Assembly: GCA_037013685.1 (NCBI GenBank)
Contig: CM072893.1
Span: 20,355,736 to 20,419,735 of the forward strand
Length of the DNA: 64,000 nt
DNA from: Acridotheres tristis
Lineage: Eukaryota; Chordata; Aves; Passeriformes; Sturnidae
Reading direction: 5' to 3'
Shown one piece after another: positions 63,089-64,000 of the stretch (position 1 is the stretch's first letter; each line of letters opens with the position of its first letter). Under the pieces are notes generated by a model. That model worked only from the letters and a program-made list of their open reading frames with translations, made no database searches and was not told where the DNA came from. Made by a program: the position numbers and the translations under genes.

Positions 63089-63190
63089 CTGCGGGGGGAG
63101 AGGCGGGTGAGGGCGTGCGGAGCGGCTCTGCGGAGAGAGGCCGGGCGTAGCCCCTCGCCGAGCCCAGCCAACACCGCCCTTCACCTGCCC
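62740..63190. promoter_or_regulatory. Intragenic CpG island over EXOC6 penultimate exon
   Basis: CpG-dense DNA includes a GGCCCC/GGCTCC-rich tract at about 62876-62970 and covers the 113-nt exon and its flanks. It is far from the EXOC6 promoter and about 2.2 kb upstream of the CYP26C1 start, so it may be a CYP26C1 regulatory element or a cryptic promoter. Confidence 0.6.
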
Positions 63191-64000
63191 ATTTCTTTCT
63201 TTAACGTCTCTCACCTCCCTCAGCCTGCAGGGAGGCGGCTGTGCAGGTTCGGCCCCAGGAGGGGATGCGAACGGTTTCATGCTTTAATATTGGGGAACTT
63301 GCTTTACCGTAGGCAAGACAGGGATGCTCGTGTCTGCTGCTTCTCACATTAATTTAAATGAGAGGTTCAGGTAGTCTCAACTAAGTGAATTAAACACCTC
63401 CTGGCTGCACTGTCCATTGTGGCTGATCCCTGAAACTCAGCGCCAAGCCCCGGGCACACTTCTGGCCCAAACAAACCCAAACTCTTCAGTGGAGGAACAA
63501 AAAGTCTCCAAGCACAGTCCTACGCTTGGCTGCAGTTTCAAATCAGGTCTTTGACTCATGACCTCAGAGATGCTGTTCAACAAAAATCCAGCCTGCTTTT
63601 ACAATCAGATGCAATGCCGAACCTCCAGCAGCCAGCACCCTCACAGCCCTCAAAGTCTAATTCCCCCTCCACCATCACGGGGTGTAGGCCAGGCACCGCT
63701 GGGCACCCTGCCCAGGCTGCCAGGGGCCGGGCACAGGCAGCCCGGCTCGGGGCTGCCTTTCCCACGGCTACCTGCGGGCCAGCGGGCCCCACTGCCATTG
63801 ACGTCAATGGCGGGGCGCCCCAGCTTCCCCCTGTGTCTGGTGCCTGGCCCCGTCCTGCTGCTGAGGGCTAACAAGGGCTTGTTCTCAGGCTGTCCCGTGT
63901 TAGCCAAACGTACTGTTAAAATAAGCGTTGAGAACCATTAACAACACTTTGCCCCAGTGCCTAGTGCCCGTGGCTGCTCCGCTGAGCTGGGTCCTCAGTG
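63089..64000 (-). other. EXOC6: EXOC6 intron (incomplete at window edge)
   Basis: Intronic DNA upstream of the 63088 exon. No further EXOC6 exon is recognised. A more GC-rich patch lies at 63640-63900 and carries the CRE palindrome. An AP-1-like TGACTCA with a TGACCT half-site lies near 63552. Confidence 0.65.
63794..63811. promoter_or_regulatory. 18-bp palindrome with a full CRE
   Basis: GCCATTGACGTCAATGGC is perfectly self-complementary over 18 bp and centred on TGACGTCA, the consensus cAMP response element bound by CREB/ATF dimers. It lies in an EXOC6 intron inside a small GC-rich patch. Binding is inferred from the motif. Confidence 0.75.

Noticed and set aside
1..64000. CRISPR arrays, tRNA or rRNA genes, intact transposons, integrated viruses
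   Set aside because: Looked for by eye on both strands; nothing with the needed repeats, cloverleaf boxes, long terminal repeats or intact enzyme frames was seen.

Overview
The window reads as nuclear DNA of a bird (an amniote at least). It carries intron-containing genes with GT-AG splice sites, very few young repeats, a tetrapod CR1 LINE relic and old MIR-type SINE relics. Its CYP26A1 product is strongly bird-like. The species cannot be named from sequence alone. No bacterial, plasmid or phage-like feature was seen.

The right quarter (about 46.3-64.0 kb) holds all recognised genes, head to tail on the minus strand in the order EXOC6 (3' end only, 62.0-63.1 kb and off the right edge), CYP26C1 (six coding exons, 60.4 to 53.1 kb) and CYP26A1 (seven coding exons, 49.4 to 46.8 kb). 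The same order and orientation is known around human CYP26C1/CYP26A1. Joining the exons at canonical splice sites gives open frames of 493 codons (CYP26A1) and 572 codons (CYP26C1). Both enzymes are retinoic-acid (RA) hydroxylases that clear RA from embryonic tissue. EXOC6 is the Sec15 subunit of the exocyst and is functionally unrelated.

The CYP26A1 5' flank shows a retinoic-acid feedback design. There is a TATA box, a proximal DR5 retinoic-acid response element (RARE) at 49542-49558, a perfect AGGTCA-type DR5 1.6 kb upstream at 51012-51028 beside a degenerate DR5, and a third DR5 between them at 50184-50200, all in or at the edge of a CpG island. CYP26C1 has its own TATA, CCAAT and CRE-like sites in a second CpG island, about 1.2 kb beyond the EXOC6 poly(A) signal.

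The left 46 kb is an AT-rich gene desert lying 3' of CYP26A1. I found no supportable protein-coding gene there. It holds an orphan CpG island (18.05-18.56 kb), a CR1 LINE relic (31.0-31.6 kb), two MIR-type SINE relics (10.4 and 35.0 kb), an old interspersed repeat I recognise but cannot name (19.86-20.48 kb), simple repeats, a perfect 15-bp-stem hairpin (9.8 kb) and a compact inverted-repeat structure just past the CYP26A1 3' end (45.6-45.7 kb). By analogy with other developmental loci the desert may contain enhancers, but that is inference.

I did not find a wholly new biological system. The points most worth checking are the three-RARE CYP26A1 flank, the long extra loop in CYP26C1, the displaced intron between the paralogues, the CRE palindrome in EXOC6 and the orphan CpG island.
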